A stretch of 8,694 nucleotides of DNA from Verrucomicrobiales bacterium (GCA_947487925.1 CANLCA010000092.1:1-8694); one strand, 5' to 3'; positions 1 to 7,114 are shown, counted from the first letter of the stretch. Numbers and translations: made by a program. The notes: generated from the sequence alone by a model not told the origin.

Positions 1-15
1 TGGTTTCTCGAATGA
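1..15 (+). CDS. Possible 3' end of an upstream gene (partial)
   Basis: In the frame that starts at base 1, the codons read Trp-Phe-Leu-Glu and then TGA at 13-15. This stop overlaps the ATG at 12-14 as ATGA, the same junction type seen at 1919-1922 and 8058-8061. GldG-like genes usually follow ABC-2 permease genes, so this may be the end of such a permease. Five codons cannot identify it, and the reading frame itself is inferred from the overlap pattern. Confidence 0.3.
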   Translation, partial: WFLE

Positions 16-1922
16 AGTTCGATAAAAAACAAGAGGCCATGGTCTATTCGACCATCGGCGTGGTCATCATGCTCCTGGTCCTTATTGCGGCCAACGGGAT
101 TGCCAGCAAGGTCAAGGTTCGATTGGACCTCACCGCGGACAAGCTTTACACGCTATCGGACGGCACCCGGAAGGTGCTGACCAAATTGGATACCAAGATT
201 AAGATCCGACTCTACGCCACGCAGGGGGAAAACACCATGCCCACAGGGCTCCAGACTCATGCTCGCCGGGTGGAAGATCTGCTCAAGGAATTTCGTCAGG
301 CCTCAAACGGAAAAATCGTCATCGAAAAACTCGATCCTCAGCCCGATTCGGATGCCGAGGAATCGGCGACTCTGGACGGGATCCAGGGCCAACCGGTTAG
401 TTTGAGTGAAAAGCTCTATTTAGGCTTGGCCGTAAGCTGCCTGGAGCAGAAAGTTGCCATCCCCTATTTGACGCCTGACCGCGACAAGTTGCTGGAATAT
501 GACATCGCGCGAGCCATCACGCAGGTGACCGCCACATCGAAACCCGTGGTGGGTGTGATGACAGGGCTTCCGATGTTTGGTCAGCCGATGAATCCCATGA
601 TGATGCAAATGGGGCAACGAGGACAAAACCCCTGGGTTTTCATCACGGAGTTGAAGAATGATTTTGAGGTGAAGCAGGTCGAGATGACCGCAGACGCGAT
701 TGACGAGGGAATTAAGGTATTGATCGTGGTGCATCCAAAGCAGATCACCGACTCCGCCCAATATGCCATTGATCAATTTCTGCTGCGCGGAGGGAAACTC
801 ATAGCATTTCTAGATCCTCTCAGCATTGTGGACAGCCGTTCCAGCGCGGCCAATCCCATGCAGCGCGCCGCGCAGGGTGGCAGCACTTTGGAGAAGCTGC
901 TCAAGGCGTGGGGACTGGAGTTCGACGCGAACAAAGTCGTGGCTGACGCGAATTACGTGACACGAATCAACCGAGGCATGGGGCGCGAGGAAGTGGTGCC
1001 GACAGTGCTTTCGATGGGCGCGGAAGGCATCACTCAGGGAGACGTGACCACGAGCCAGATTGACAACATTCTCCTTCCTTTCGCTGGCGGGTTTACCGGA
1101 ACTCCCGTCTCGGGGTTAACCCAAACCGTGCTTCTAAAGACCAGCACAAAGTCCCAATTGGTCGAGAAATTCATGGCTGAAATGGCCGGGGAACAAGTCA
1201 TGAAAGACTTCAGCCCGTCGGGCAAGGAAATCAACCTGGCTGTCAGGTTGACCGGGAAATTCAAAACCGCCTTTCCAGAAGGGAAACCCGCCGACACCGG
1301 GAAGAAGGACGAAGAAAACAAAGGTGACAAGGAGGACAAAACCGGCTCCGGCCTAAAAGAGTCCAAGACCGACAGCGTCGTGATCCTAGTCGGGGATAGC
1401 GATTTCATTTTTGACGAATTTGCCGGCCAGGTTCAGGAGATATTTGGTCAGCGCCTTTTCATGGCCCGGAATGGGAACATGAGCCTGGCGCAAAACATCG
1501 CGGACCAAGCGGGCGGCGACGTGAATCTCATCCAGGTGCGAAGTCGAGCCACGGTCGGAAGGCCCTTCACAGTGGTGAAGAAAATGCAGGCTGAGGCAGA
1601 GGATTCGTATCGCGTTAAAATCAAACAGTTGGAGACTGAATTATCTTCAGCGCAGCAGCGTTTGAACGAGTTGCAACAGAAGAAGGAAGGCAACCAGCGT
1701 TTCATCCTTTCTCCGGAGCAACAAAAGGAAGTGGAGAACTTCCGCAAGCGTGAAACCGAGGTGAAGAGGGAGCTGAAGGATGTTCGCAAACACCTGAAAC
1801 GCGACGTCGATGCTTTGGAGAATCGGTTGAAATGGCTTAACATCGCGGGGATGCCGATGCTGGTGACTGTCTCCGGCATTTGCCTCGCGGCTTTGAAACG
1901 AAAGAGAACCTCCGCAAAATGA
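12..1922 (+). CDS. GldG-like ABC transporter auxiliary membrane protein
   Basis: This 636-residue protein resembles the GldG / ABC-type auxiliary family (PF09822-like), which accompanies ABC-2 type ATPases and permeases in gliding-type or uncharacterised export systems. An N-terminal membrane segment (about residues 10-30) is followed by the family-typical stretch VRLDLTADKLYTLSDGT (36-52). A large, presumably extracytoplasmic region follows, with an Asp-rich segment near 453-470 (VVILVGDSDFIFDEF). Residues 525-607 form a charged heptad-like coiled coil. A second hydrophobic segment (about 610-628) ends in KRKR, giving a membrane-loop-membrane topology. Unusual features are a Met-rich patch (seven Met between 183 and 200) and a Lys/Glu/Asp-rich, probably disordered linker (424-452). 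The start at 12 is right at the window edge, but the membrane segment sits where expected. The stop overlaps the next gene by four bases. The family call is from recognition, and the transported substrate is unknown. Confidence 0.85.
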   Translation: MKFDKKQEAMVYSTIGVVIMLLVLIAANGIASKVKVRLDLTADKLYTLSDGTRKVLTKLDTKIKIRLYATQGENTMPTGLQTHARRVEDLLKEFRQASNGKIVIEKLDPQPDSDAEESATLDGIQGQPVSLSEKLYLGLAVSCLEQKVAIPYLTPDRDKLLEYDIARAITQVTATSKPVVGVMTGLPMFGQPMNPMMMQMGQRGQNPWVFITELKNDFEVKQVEMTADAIDEGIKVLIVVHPKQITDSAQYAIDQFLLRGGKLIAFLDPLSIVDSRSSAANPMQRAAQGGSTLEKLLKAWGLEFDANKVVADANYVTRINRGMGREEVVPTVLSMGAEGITQGDVTTSQIDNILLPFAGGFTGTPVSGLTQTVLLKTSTKSQLVEKFMAEMAGEQVMKDFSPSGKEINLAVRLTGKFKTAFPEGKPADTGKKDEENKGDKEDKTGSGLKESKTDSVVILVGDSDFIFDEFAGQVQEIFGQRLFMARNGNMSLAQNIADQAGGDVNLIQVRSRATVGRPFTVVKKMQAEAEDSYRVKIKQLETELSSAQQRLNELQQKKEGNQRFILSPEQQKEVENFRKRETEVKRELKDVRKHLKRDVDALENRLKWLNIAGMPMLVTVSGICLAALKRKRTSAK

Positions 1923-3148
1923 ATCGCAAGCAGTTTGTATTACTGATGATCGTCGGCCTGCTGGTGGGAGGCACCGGCTTGTATCTCGCCCAAAAGGATT
2001 CGTCTTCCTGGAAGTCAGGAGGGGGTACGATGGGTCAAAAAGTTGTCAGCGATTTTCCTGTCAACGACGTAGCCCAGGTCACCATAAAAACCGACCAAGC
2101 TGAGGTCAGCCTCGTCAAGACCAATGAGATCTGGACCGTGCGAGAAAGGTCTTTTTATCCGGCGAATTTCGGTGAGATCAAAGACTTTTTGAGCAAGATA
2201 TGGGAGCTCAAGACGGTTCAGTCCGAAGAGGTTGGCGATACCCAGCTGGCAAGGCTGGAACTTGTGGAACCAGGCAAGGGGTCTGGTTCAGGCACTCTGG
2301 CGGAGTTCCGTAACAAGGATGGCAAGGTCCTTCGGTCGTTGATTCTCGGTAAGAAACACATGAAAAAGGGAGGTTCTCCGTCGCCTTTCGGTGGAGGTGG
2401 AGGAGACGAGGGCTGGCCTGACGGCCGTTGGATCAAAACGGCTGGAGAAGCCAAGACGAAGGATGCCTTTCTGATCTCTGAAACGTTCGCTCAGGTTGAA
2501 CCCAAGGCCGACCACTGGTTGAACAAGGATTTTTTCAAAGTGGAAAAGATCAAGTCCATTGCTGTCACCCACGCGGAAGCGACCAACTCTTGGAGTTTGT
2601 CCAGGGCAGCGGAAGCCTCTGAAATGATTTTGGCAGAAGCCAAGGAGGGTGAGAAGCTTGATACCTCGAAGGTCTACAGCCATGCCAATGCGTTCTCTTC
2701 AGCGAGCTTCAACGATGTGCTGATGGGCGATGCGAAGGCAGAAGTCACGGGGTTGGACAAACCCACGACCGTCAAGATTGAGACCTTCGAACAGTTCAAT
2801 TATACGATCAAAGTCGGCAAGGGCAGCGGTGAGGATGCCTATCATCTGGCGTTTCATGTTGCGGCGAATTTTCCGAACGAGCGCGAGGTCGGAAAAGATG
2901 AAAAGCCGGAGGACAAGGCAAAGTTGGATAAAGAGTTCAAGGAAAAGCTCGATAAGAACAAAGAAAAGCTGTCCAAGGAGAAGGAACTTGAGAAATGGAT
3001 TTTCCTCGTGTCGAAATGGACCGTTGAACCGGTTCAAAAAGTCCGGAAAGATTTGTTAGCGGAGAAGAAGGACGAAACCAAGGATCCGACCAACGACGCG
3101 CCTAAGGACGAGGAGAAGCTGCCGGAACCCAAGTTAGAAATTAAGTGA
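1919..3148 (+). CDS. DUF4340 domain membrane-anchored protein
   Basis: This is a 409-residue protein with an N-terminal membrane anchor (about residues 6-24, after MNRKQ) and a DUF4340-type body. Recognisable parts are DFPVNDVAQVTIK (45-57), the repeated beta-strand segment ending IWTVRER (71-77), and LRSLILGKKH (138-147). A Gly-rich insert (150-166) precedes WPDGRW, and the HWLNKDFFKVEKIKSIAV segment (199-216) follows. The tail is very rich in Lys and Glu (325-358 and 380-409) and probably disordered. DUF4340 proteins commonly follow GldG-like genes, and their biochemical role is not established. The ATG at 1919 overlaps the preceding stop as ATGA and puts the anchor at the N-terminus. An in-frame ATG at 1880 would add 13 residues inside the upstream gene and is less likely. 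The 3' end overlaps cutA by 8 bp, tail to tail. Confidence 0.85.
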   Translation: MNRKQFVLLMIVGLLVGGTGLYLAQKDSSSWKSGGGTMGQKVVSDFPVNDVAQVTIKTDQAEVSLVKTNEIWTVRERSFYPANFGEIKDFLSKIWELKTVQSEEVGDTQLARLELVEPGKGSGSGTLAEFRNKDGKVLRSLILGKKHMKKGGSPSPFGGGGGDEGWPDGRWIKTAGEAKTKDAFLISETFAQVEPKADHWLNKDFFKVEKIKSIAVTHAEATNSWSLSRAAEASEMILAEAKEGEKLDTSKVYSHANAFSSASFNDVLMGDAKAEVTGLDKPTTVKIETFEQFNYTIKVGKGSGEDAYHLAFHVAANFPNEREVGKDEKPEDKAKLDKEFKEKLDKNKEKLSKEKELEKWIFLVSKWTVEPVQKVRKDLLAEKKDETKDPTNDAPKDEEKLPEPKLEIK

Positions 3149-3470
3149 CCGATTCTGAGATCCAACGCAGATAGCTTTCGCAGCCGTCGTCCAAGGCGAA
3201 GGTGACGATTTCCGGCGTTGTGAACGGGTGGATGGATCGGACCACTAACTTCACCTCTTCAGCGTGAGAGGAGGTGGATTTAAGGATCAACAGAACCTCT
3301 TCGGATTGTTCCAGTTTGCCCTCCCACCAATAGTGCGATTCGATTTTGGGGATCAAGTTGACGCACGCCACGAGGTGAGCTTCGAGCAGTGTTTGAGCAA
3401 TCTTGCGGGCGACGGCGATATCTGGGGTAGTGACGAGGGTGATCGAGAAGTTACGGGCGTCAAGAGTCAT
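3141..3470 (-). CDS. cutA: CutA-type divalent cation tolerance protein
   Basis: This 109-residue protein has the usual size and conserved blocks of the CutA family, small trimeric ferredoxin-fold proteins linked to divalent metal tolerance, with an unsettled molecular role. Visible signatures are ITLVTTPD near the N-terminus (10-17), ACVNLIP (35-41), YWWEGK (47-52), EEVLLILK (57-64), HPFTTPEI (81-88) and YLRWI (100-104). There is no signal peptide, so it is probably cytosolic. The ATG at 3468-3470 is the only plausible start, since no other in-frame start codon lies close upstream. No good Shine-Dalgarno precedes it: the bases next to the start read CTCC on the coding strand. An intrinsic terminator ends only about 26 bases upstream, so transcription must come from readthrough or from a promoter overlapping that hairpin. 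Its stop lies within the last codons of the DUF4340 gene on the other strand. Confidence 0.93.
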   Translation of the reverse strand: MTLDARNFSITLVTTPDIAVARKIAQTLLEAHLVACVNLIPKIESHYWWEGKLEQSEEVLLILKSTSSHAEEVKLVVRSIHPFTTPEIVTFALDDGCESYLRWISESVT

Positions 3471-3496
3471 GGAGTTAGGCGAGACAAGAACTGGAC

Positions 3497-3529
3497 AAAA
3501 AAAAGCGCAAGCCCGTTAGGCTTGCGCTT
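3497..3529 (-). terminator. Rho-independent terminator of the CHRD/PEP-CTERM gene
   Basis: On the minus strand, a perfect 11-bp stem (arms at 3529-3519 and 3513-3503, sequence AAGCGCAAGCC with its complement) closes a 5-nt loop. Six further T residues follow the arm (3502-3497), and the last two stem pairs add to the T run. It begins about 17 bases after the TGA of the CHRD gene. No T tract follows on the plus strand, so it should work only for minus-strand transcripts. Confidence 0.92.
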
Positions 3530-3545
3530 GGATGAGAAAGTGAAG

Positions 3546-4031
3546 TCAGGCTTTCTTGCGCATTCGGAGCGCGAGGGCGGCAGCCCCAAGACCGCGCAAA
3601 GCGACGGTTCCCGGCTCAGGCACAGCGACGACTTGGCCACGAATTTCGCCACCTGGGAACGCGGCCGAGTGAATGTTGGCGTAGGAGGTCCCCGCAAGGA
3701 TTGTATTCTTCTGAGAGTCCGTGAGTGTGGCGGTGCCAGAAAATAAGCCACTGTTGCCAGCGGAACTGGTCAGTGTAAATGGCACCATCACCCCGGCGTT
3801 GGCATCCACCCCAGCGGCACCGTGCAGATGTGCGGCTGTGGGGATGAGACCGGTGTAACTGACGCTATAGCTGAGCAGGTCTCCAACGATAGAGATGGAA
3901 GCCACCCCTGTGGCAGCGCTGGTGTTGGCCGTGGGCCGTTCATTAGCACCGCTCAAAGAGGCCGTGAAGGTTTGAGCCTGAGAAGCAACCGCAAAAAGCG
4001 ACGTTGCCATGATCAAAGACAGGGTCTTCAT
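3546..4031 (-). CDS. Secreted CHRD-domain protein with PEP-CTERM sorting tail
   Basis: This is a 161-residue exported protein. Residues 1-19 form a signal peptide, with likely cleavage in VASQA|QT. Residues 21-135 match the CHRD (chordin-like) domain: FTASLSGANERP, then AAHLHG (66-71), then SGTATLT (98-104), and finally YANIHSAAFPGGEIRGQV (117-134), with the conserved histidines in HLHG and NIHS. The tail has VPEP (137-140), a short hydrophobic stretch and the basic end RMRKKA, the usual three-part PEP-CTERM signal processed by exosortase. The hydrophobic stretch is interrupted by Arg146, where Leu is the usual residue in this kind of tail. Only a weak AAGAA stands before the ATG. A strong terminator follows the gene. 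CHRD domains in bacteria have no settled function. No exosortase gene is in the window. Confidence 0.9.
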   Translation of the reverse strand: MKTLSLIMATSLFAVASQAQTFTASLSGANERPTANTSAATGVASISIVGDLLSYSVSYTGLIPTAAHLHGAAGVDANAGVMVPFTLTSSAGNSGLFSGTATLTDSQKNTILAGTSYANIHSAAFPGGEIRGQVVAVPEPGTVALRGLGAAALALRMRKKA

Positions 4032-4046
4032 AATTCTTGCTGGTCG

Positions 4047-4075
4047 ATAAGAGTGTATTGGGAAACAAAAATCAA
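4047..4075 (-). promoter_or_regulatory. Candidate sigma70-type promoter for the CHRD gene
   Basis: On the minus strand, TTGATT (4075-4070) and TCTTAT (4052-4047) are separated by 17 bases, each matching four of six consensus positions. The region is A/T-rich relative to its surroundings. The predicted transcription start would leave a very short leader before the ATG at 4031, which counts against it. The promoter consensus of this lineage is not known, so the call is tentative. Confidence 0.3.
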
Positions 4076-4091
4076 GAATTTAGTGTGAGTT

Positions 4092-4119
4092 TTGTCGTTT
4101 TTTTGATGCTGGCTATTTC
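4092..4119 (+). promoter_or_regulatory. Weak candidate promoter for the DUF4175-MoxR operon
   Basis: TTGTCG (4092-4097) and TATTTC (4114-4119) are 16 bases apart and lie in the only A/T-rich part of the divergent spacer. The -35 box matches four of six positions and the -10 box three of six, so the sequence support is weak. Position is the main argument: a promoter for the downstream operon is expected between 4032 and 4176. Confidence 0.2.
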
Positions 4120-4125
4120 ACTCGC

Positions 4126-4155
4126 AAAGGAGGACGCTACGGCTCGAGCATCCTC
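4126..4155 (+). promoter_or_regulatory. Leader hairpin overlapping an orphan Shine-Dalgarno-like sequence
   Basis: AAAGGAGG (4126-4133) is a near-ideal ribosome-binding sequence, but it lies 43 bases before the ATG at 4177 and no ATG, GTG or TTG follows at normal spacing. Part of it pairs in a hairpin: GAGGA (4130-4134) with TCCTC (4151-4155), a C/A mismatch, then GCT (4136-4138) with AGC (4147-4149) around an 8-nt loop. It could be a leader control element, part of a dispersed intergenic repeat, or chance. Confidence 0.25.
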
Positions 4156-4176
4156 ATAACATTCAGCCTTGGCACG

Positions 4177-6108
4177 ATGAGCGAAATCCAGTGGATAGAG
4201 GCCCAGCTGCGGCAAGCCGCCAGACGTCGGCGTTTGTTGCGTTTGTGGAGCGGGTTTTGGGAGGGCCTTTTGTGGGGTGCCTGCGCTTTTCTGTTGTCCC
4301 TACTTATCTTCAAGTTGATTCCCATCCCTGAAACCTGGGTGTACGCTGCAGGTCTTGCCGGGCTCGGCCTTGCGGTATCGTGGTCGATCATGGCGGGTTG
4401 GCGACGTTTTTCCCTCATGGAAGCGGCTCGCTTTGTGGATGCGCGGCAAGGGGCCAAGGAAAGGTTGAGCACGGCTCTTGAGGTCAGTGGAGGGGTGACA
4501 TCAGAGGAGTGGCGAGATTTGATTGTGGCCGATGCGACCCGTGTGCTGAAGAAGGCTCATTTGTCCCAACTCTTGCCGCTCCAACTTCCCAAGGTCACCC
4601 GATGGGTCGCCTTGGTGTTGGCAGCCGGAGCTGGGCTGGGCTTCGTTCCGGAATACCGCACATCACAGCAAAAGCAATCGCAGAAAGACAAGGAGAACAT
4701 CAGGGACACAGGCCATCAGCTGACTCAATTTGTGAAGCGGAATCTAGACGCCAGGCCCCCGGCTTTGGAGCCCGCGCGCAAATCCATGGAAGCTGTCCAG
4801 GAATTGGGTGAACACCTCGCGCGGGCCAGCCTGACTCGCGCCGAAGCGCTGCGTGAATTGGCGGTGCTGTCCGACAAGCTCAAGCAGGAAGCCAAGGAAC
4901 TCGGGAAGAACCCGGCTTTTAAGAAGTTGGAGGAACGATCCCGGACGGGTGGTCAAGAGGGGGCCGACAAGGCCGCACTGCAGAAGAAAATCGACCAAAT
5001 GACCCAGCAGCTGGGGAGTCATGCCGGGGACTCCAAAGCCCTGGAAAAATTCAGGAAAGACCTGGGATTGGCGAGAGAAACCGCTGCCGGGTTGTCCGGG
5101 AAGAATGAGAGCACGGATTCCCAGGCGATGGATGCAATGGCCAAATCCATGTCCGATCTCGCGAAACAAGCCATGGCGTTGGGAGCTTCGCTTCCAAACT
5201 TGGAAAAGGCCATCGAAGCCCTCAAGAACGCCGAAATCGACCAGGTTTTAAAGAACCTGGATCTCGCTGAGAAGGATCTTGAAAAGATGGAACAGATGGC
5301 GCGGGCGTTGGAGTCCATGCAGCAGGAAATGGAGCAAGCCGGAAAGAATTTGGCGGAGCAACTGAAAAACGGGCAAGCCGAGGCCGCCATTCAGACCCTA
5401 GGAAGTATGCAGAAAAGCCTGGAGAAAGCGGGGCTTACATCGGAGGAACTGCAGAGGATCATGGGTGATGTGAGTGATGCGATCAAACCGGCTAATCCCT
5501 ACGGGAAAGTGGCGGAGCATTTTAGCGAGGCTTTGAAGCAAATGACAGCCGGGGAAAAAACTAAAGCGCGGGATTTGCTGGGAGAGGCGGCGAGAGAGTT
5601 GGAAAAACTGATGGCTGAGATGGCGGATGGAGAGTCCATGATGGCGAGCATGGACGCGCTCCAGAAGGCGCAGATGTGCATCGGAAACGGGATGTCCTGG
5701 GGGCAGCGCAACGGGCCTCCCAGAGCTGGCAAAGGGGGAAAACCTGGGAGCGGGGTCGGTACCTGGGCTGAGGAGGAATCTCAGTTGGCAGAGCTTCCAG
5801 AAGTGAGCGAGCGTTGGGACAACTCTGGAGTGGAGAGGCCTGACACCGACTCAAAGGGACAAAGCGACCGTGCCGAGGGCCGGCCTGACGGGCTTGTGCC
5901 GACGAAAGTAAAGGGCCAGATGAACCCTGGGGCACCGATGCCTAGCATCACCATCAAGGGGTTGAGCGTCAAAGGCCAGAGCCGCGCCTCCTTCACGGAA
6001 GCAATTCCCTCTGCACAGAGCCAGGCGCAGAGCGCCCTGAGCCAGGATCAAGTGCCGAGGGCTTATCGCGGTGCGGTTAGGGATTATTTTAACGATCTGA
6101 AGGAATAG
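4177..6108 (+). CDS. DUF4175-like membrane coiled-coil protein
   Basis: This 643-residue protein is probably the membrane-anchored partner of the following MoxR-VWA module. Two membrane segments (about 24-46 and 52-74) precede the segment MEAARFVDARQGAKERLSTA (81-100), which is typical of DUF4175-like proteins. A third hydrophobic segment lies at about 142-158. Residues 160-435 are a long, mostly helical coiled coil rich in Gln, Glu, Lys and Met, and helical segments continue to about 500. A Gly/Pro-rich low-complexity region (504-530) and a polar region follow. The protein ends in VPRAYRGAVRDYFNDL (626-641), resembling a C-terminal motif I recall from homologues in PVC-group MoxR operons. 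An in-frame stop at 4156-4158 and the lack of an intervening start codon support ATG 4177, although it has no good ribosome-binding site. Only four bases separate its stop from moxR. Biochemical function is unknown. Confidence 0.75.
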   Translation: MSEIQWIEAQLRQAARRRRLLRLWSGFWEGLLWGACAFLLSLLIFKLIPIPETWVYAAGLAGLGLAVSWSIMAGWRRFSLMEAARFVDARQGAKERLSTALEVSGGVTSEEWRDLIVADATRVLKKAHLSQLLPLQLPKVTRWVALVLAAGAGLGFVPEYRTSQQKQSQKDKENIRDTGHQLTQFVKRNLDARPPALEPARKSMEAVQELGEHLARASLTRAEALRELAVLSDKLKQEAKELGKNPAFKKLEERSRTGGQEGADKAALQKKIDQMTQQLGSHAGDSKALEKFRKDLGLARETAAGLSGKNESTDSQAMDAMAKSMSDLAKQAMALGASLPNLEKAIEALKNAEIDQVLKNLDLAEKDLEKMEQMARALESMQQEMEQAGKNLAEQLKNGQAEAAIQTLGSMQKSLEKAGLTSEELQRIMGDVSDAIKPANPYGKVAEHFSEALKQMTAGEKTKARDLLGEAARELEKLMAEMADGESMMASMDALQKAQMCIGNGMSWGQRNGPPRAGKGGKPGSGVGTWAEEESQLAELPEVSERWDNSGVERPDTDSKGQSDRAEGRPDGLVPTKVKGQMNPGAPMPSITIKGLSVKGQSRASFTEAIPSAQSQAQSALSQDQVPRAYRGAVRDYFNDLKE

Positions 6109-6112
6109 CAGA

Positions 6113-7114
6113 ATGAGTTTGGACGCACAAATCGCTACTTTCCGGCAGGCCTACGAGACGTTGCGGGCAGAAATCAGCAAGGTGATCGTGGGGCACGAAT
6201 CGATCGTGAACGGAACAATGATCTCGTTGATGGCCGGGGGGCACGTGCTTTTGGAAGGTGTTCCTGGACTGGGCAAAACTCTGTTGGTGAAGACCCTGGC
6301 ACAAGCGCTGGACCTCACATTCAACAGAATCCAATTCACGCCAGACTTGATGCCGGCGGATATTTTGGGGACCAATCTTGTCGTCGAGAATGTAAACGGA
6401 CGGAGGGAGTTCCAATTTCAGCACGGCCCAATCTTTGCGAATCTGGTTCTGGCTGATGAGATCAACCGGGCCACTCCGAAGACGCAGTCCGCGATGCTGG
6501 AGGCAATGCAGGAAAAGAGCGTGACGGCGGGGGGGCAAATTCGGAAACTATCGGAACCGTTTTTCGTGCTCGCGACGCAAAACCCCATCGACCAGGAGGG
6601 GACTTATCCCCTCCCTGAAGCACAGTTGGACCGGTTTTTCTTCAAACTCGTAGTGGGATATCCTTCCGGGGCTGAGTTAGCGGAAGTTTTGGCGCGGACA
6701 ACTGAAGGAAGAACGGTGGAAATTGGGCGGGTGATGGACCACGAGACGCTAATCGCGATGCAAAAACTGGCGAGACAAGTTCCTGTTGCGAGTCATGTGA
6801 AGGATTACGCGGTGAGGCTTGTTCTGGCGACGCATCCGAAAACCGAGACGGCCGCGGCCGTGACAAACCAATACCTGCGATTTGGCAGCAGTCCCCGCGG
6901 GGCGCAAACATTGGTTCTGGGAGCGAAGGTTCTTGCCCTAACGAAAGGTCGGTTTAACGTGAGTTTTGAGGATCTAGAGGAGATTCTTCTGCCGGCGTTG
7001 AGGCATCGTTTGATCGTCAATTTTGAGGCGGAAGCGGAAGGCATCACCACGGAACATGTTTTGAGCGAGATCCAGAAGGCGGTTCCGCGAGATGCGGAAA
7101 TGGCGCGGGTGTGA
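6113..7114 (+). CDS. MoxR-family AAA+ ATPase
   Basis: This 333-residue protein has the normal MoxR length and all nucleotide-handling motifs: Walker A GVPGLGKT (49-56), Walker B LVLADE (111-116) followed by INRA, sensor 1 ATQNP (154-158), the PEAQLDRF segment (168-175) and sensor 2 Arg262 in GSSPRG (258-263). A C-terminal helical lid domain (about 210-325) follows. MoxR proteins are cytoplasmic, ring-forming, chaperone-like ATPases that remodel or activate partners, commonly VWA-domain proteins. The next two genes encode VWA-type partners with intact metal sites, which fits that role. AAGGA (6100-6104) gives a ribosome-binding site eight bases before the ATG. The stop overlaps the next start as GTGA. 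The family is certain, but the specific substrate is not. Confidence 0.96.
   Translation: MSLDAQIATFRQAYETLRAEISKVIVGHESIVNGTMISLMAGGHVLLEGVPGLGKTLLVKTLAQALDLTFNRIQFTPDLMPADILGTNLVVENVNGRREFQFQHGPIFANLVLADEINRATPKTQSAMLEAMQEKSVTAGGQIRKLSEPFFVLATQNPIDQEGTYPLPEAQLDRFFFKLVVGYPSGAELAEVLARTTEGRTVEIGRVMDHETLIAMQKLARQVPVASHVKDYAVRLVLATHPKTETAAAVTNQYLRFGSSPRGAQTLVLGAKVLALTKGRFNVSFEDLEEILLPALRHRLIVNFEAEAEGITTEHVLSEIQKAVPRDAEMARV

Noticed and set aside
1880..1918. Upstream ATG that would lengthen the DUF4340 protein by 13 residues
   Set aside because: The extension lies within the end of the GldG-like gene and would put charged residues before the membrane anchor. The ATGA overlap at 1919 matches other junctions in the window.
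2389..2406. Gly-codon repeat (GGTGGAGGTGGAGGA) as a tandem repeat or phase-variation tract
   Set aside because: It is short, imperfect and in frame, and it encodes a Gly-rich loop before a WPDGRW motif that I recall from related DUF4340 proteins.
3503..3529. The hairpin as a bidirectional terminator also serving the DUF4340 operon
   Set aside because: On the plus strand the stem is followed by GGATGAGAAAG with no T tract, and it lies about 350 bases beyond the DUF4340 stop.
3264..3746. 160-codon plus-strand open frame across cutA and the CHRD gene
   Set aside because: It runs antisense to two well-recognised genes and the terminator, and its translation shows no recognisable domain or typical composition.
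3467..3751. 94-codon minus-strand open frame overlapping the CHRD gene end
   Set aside because: It is in a different frame from the CHRD gene, its translation is Arg/Ser/Pro-rich with no domain, and it crosses the terminator.
5019..5390. Minus-strand open frames opposite the coiled-coil region of the DUF4175-like gene
   Set aside because: Low-complexity Ala/Lys/Glu codons on one strand give long Ser/Phe-rich open frames on the other. There is no start context or domain.
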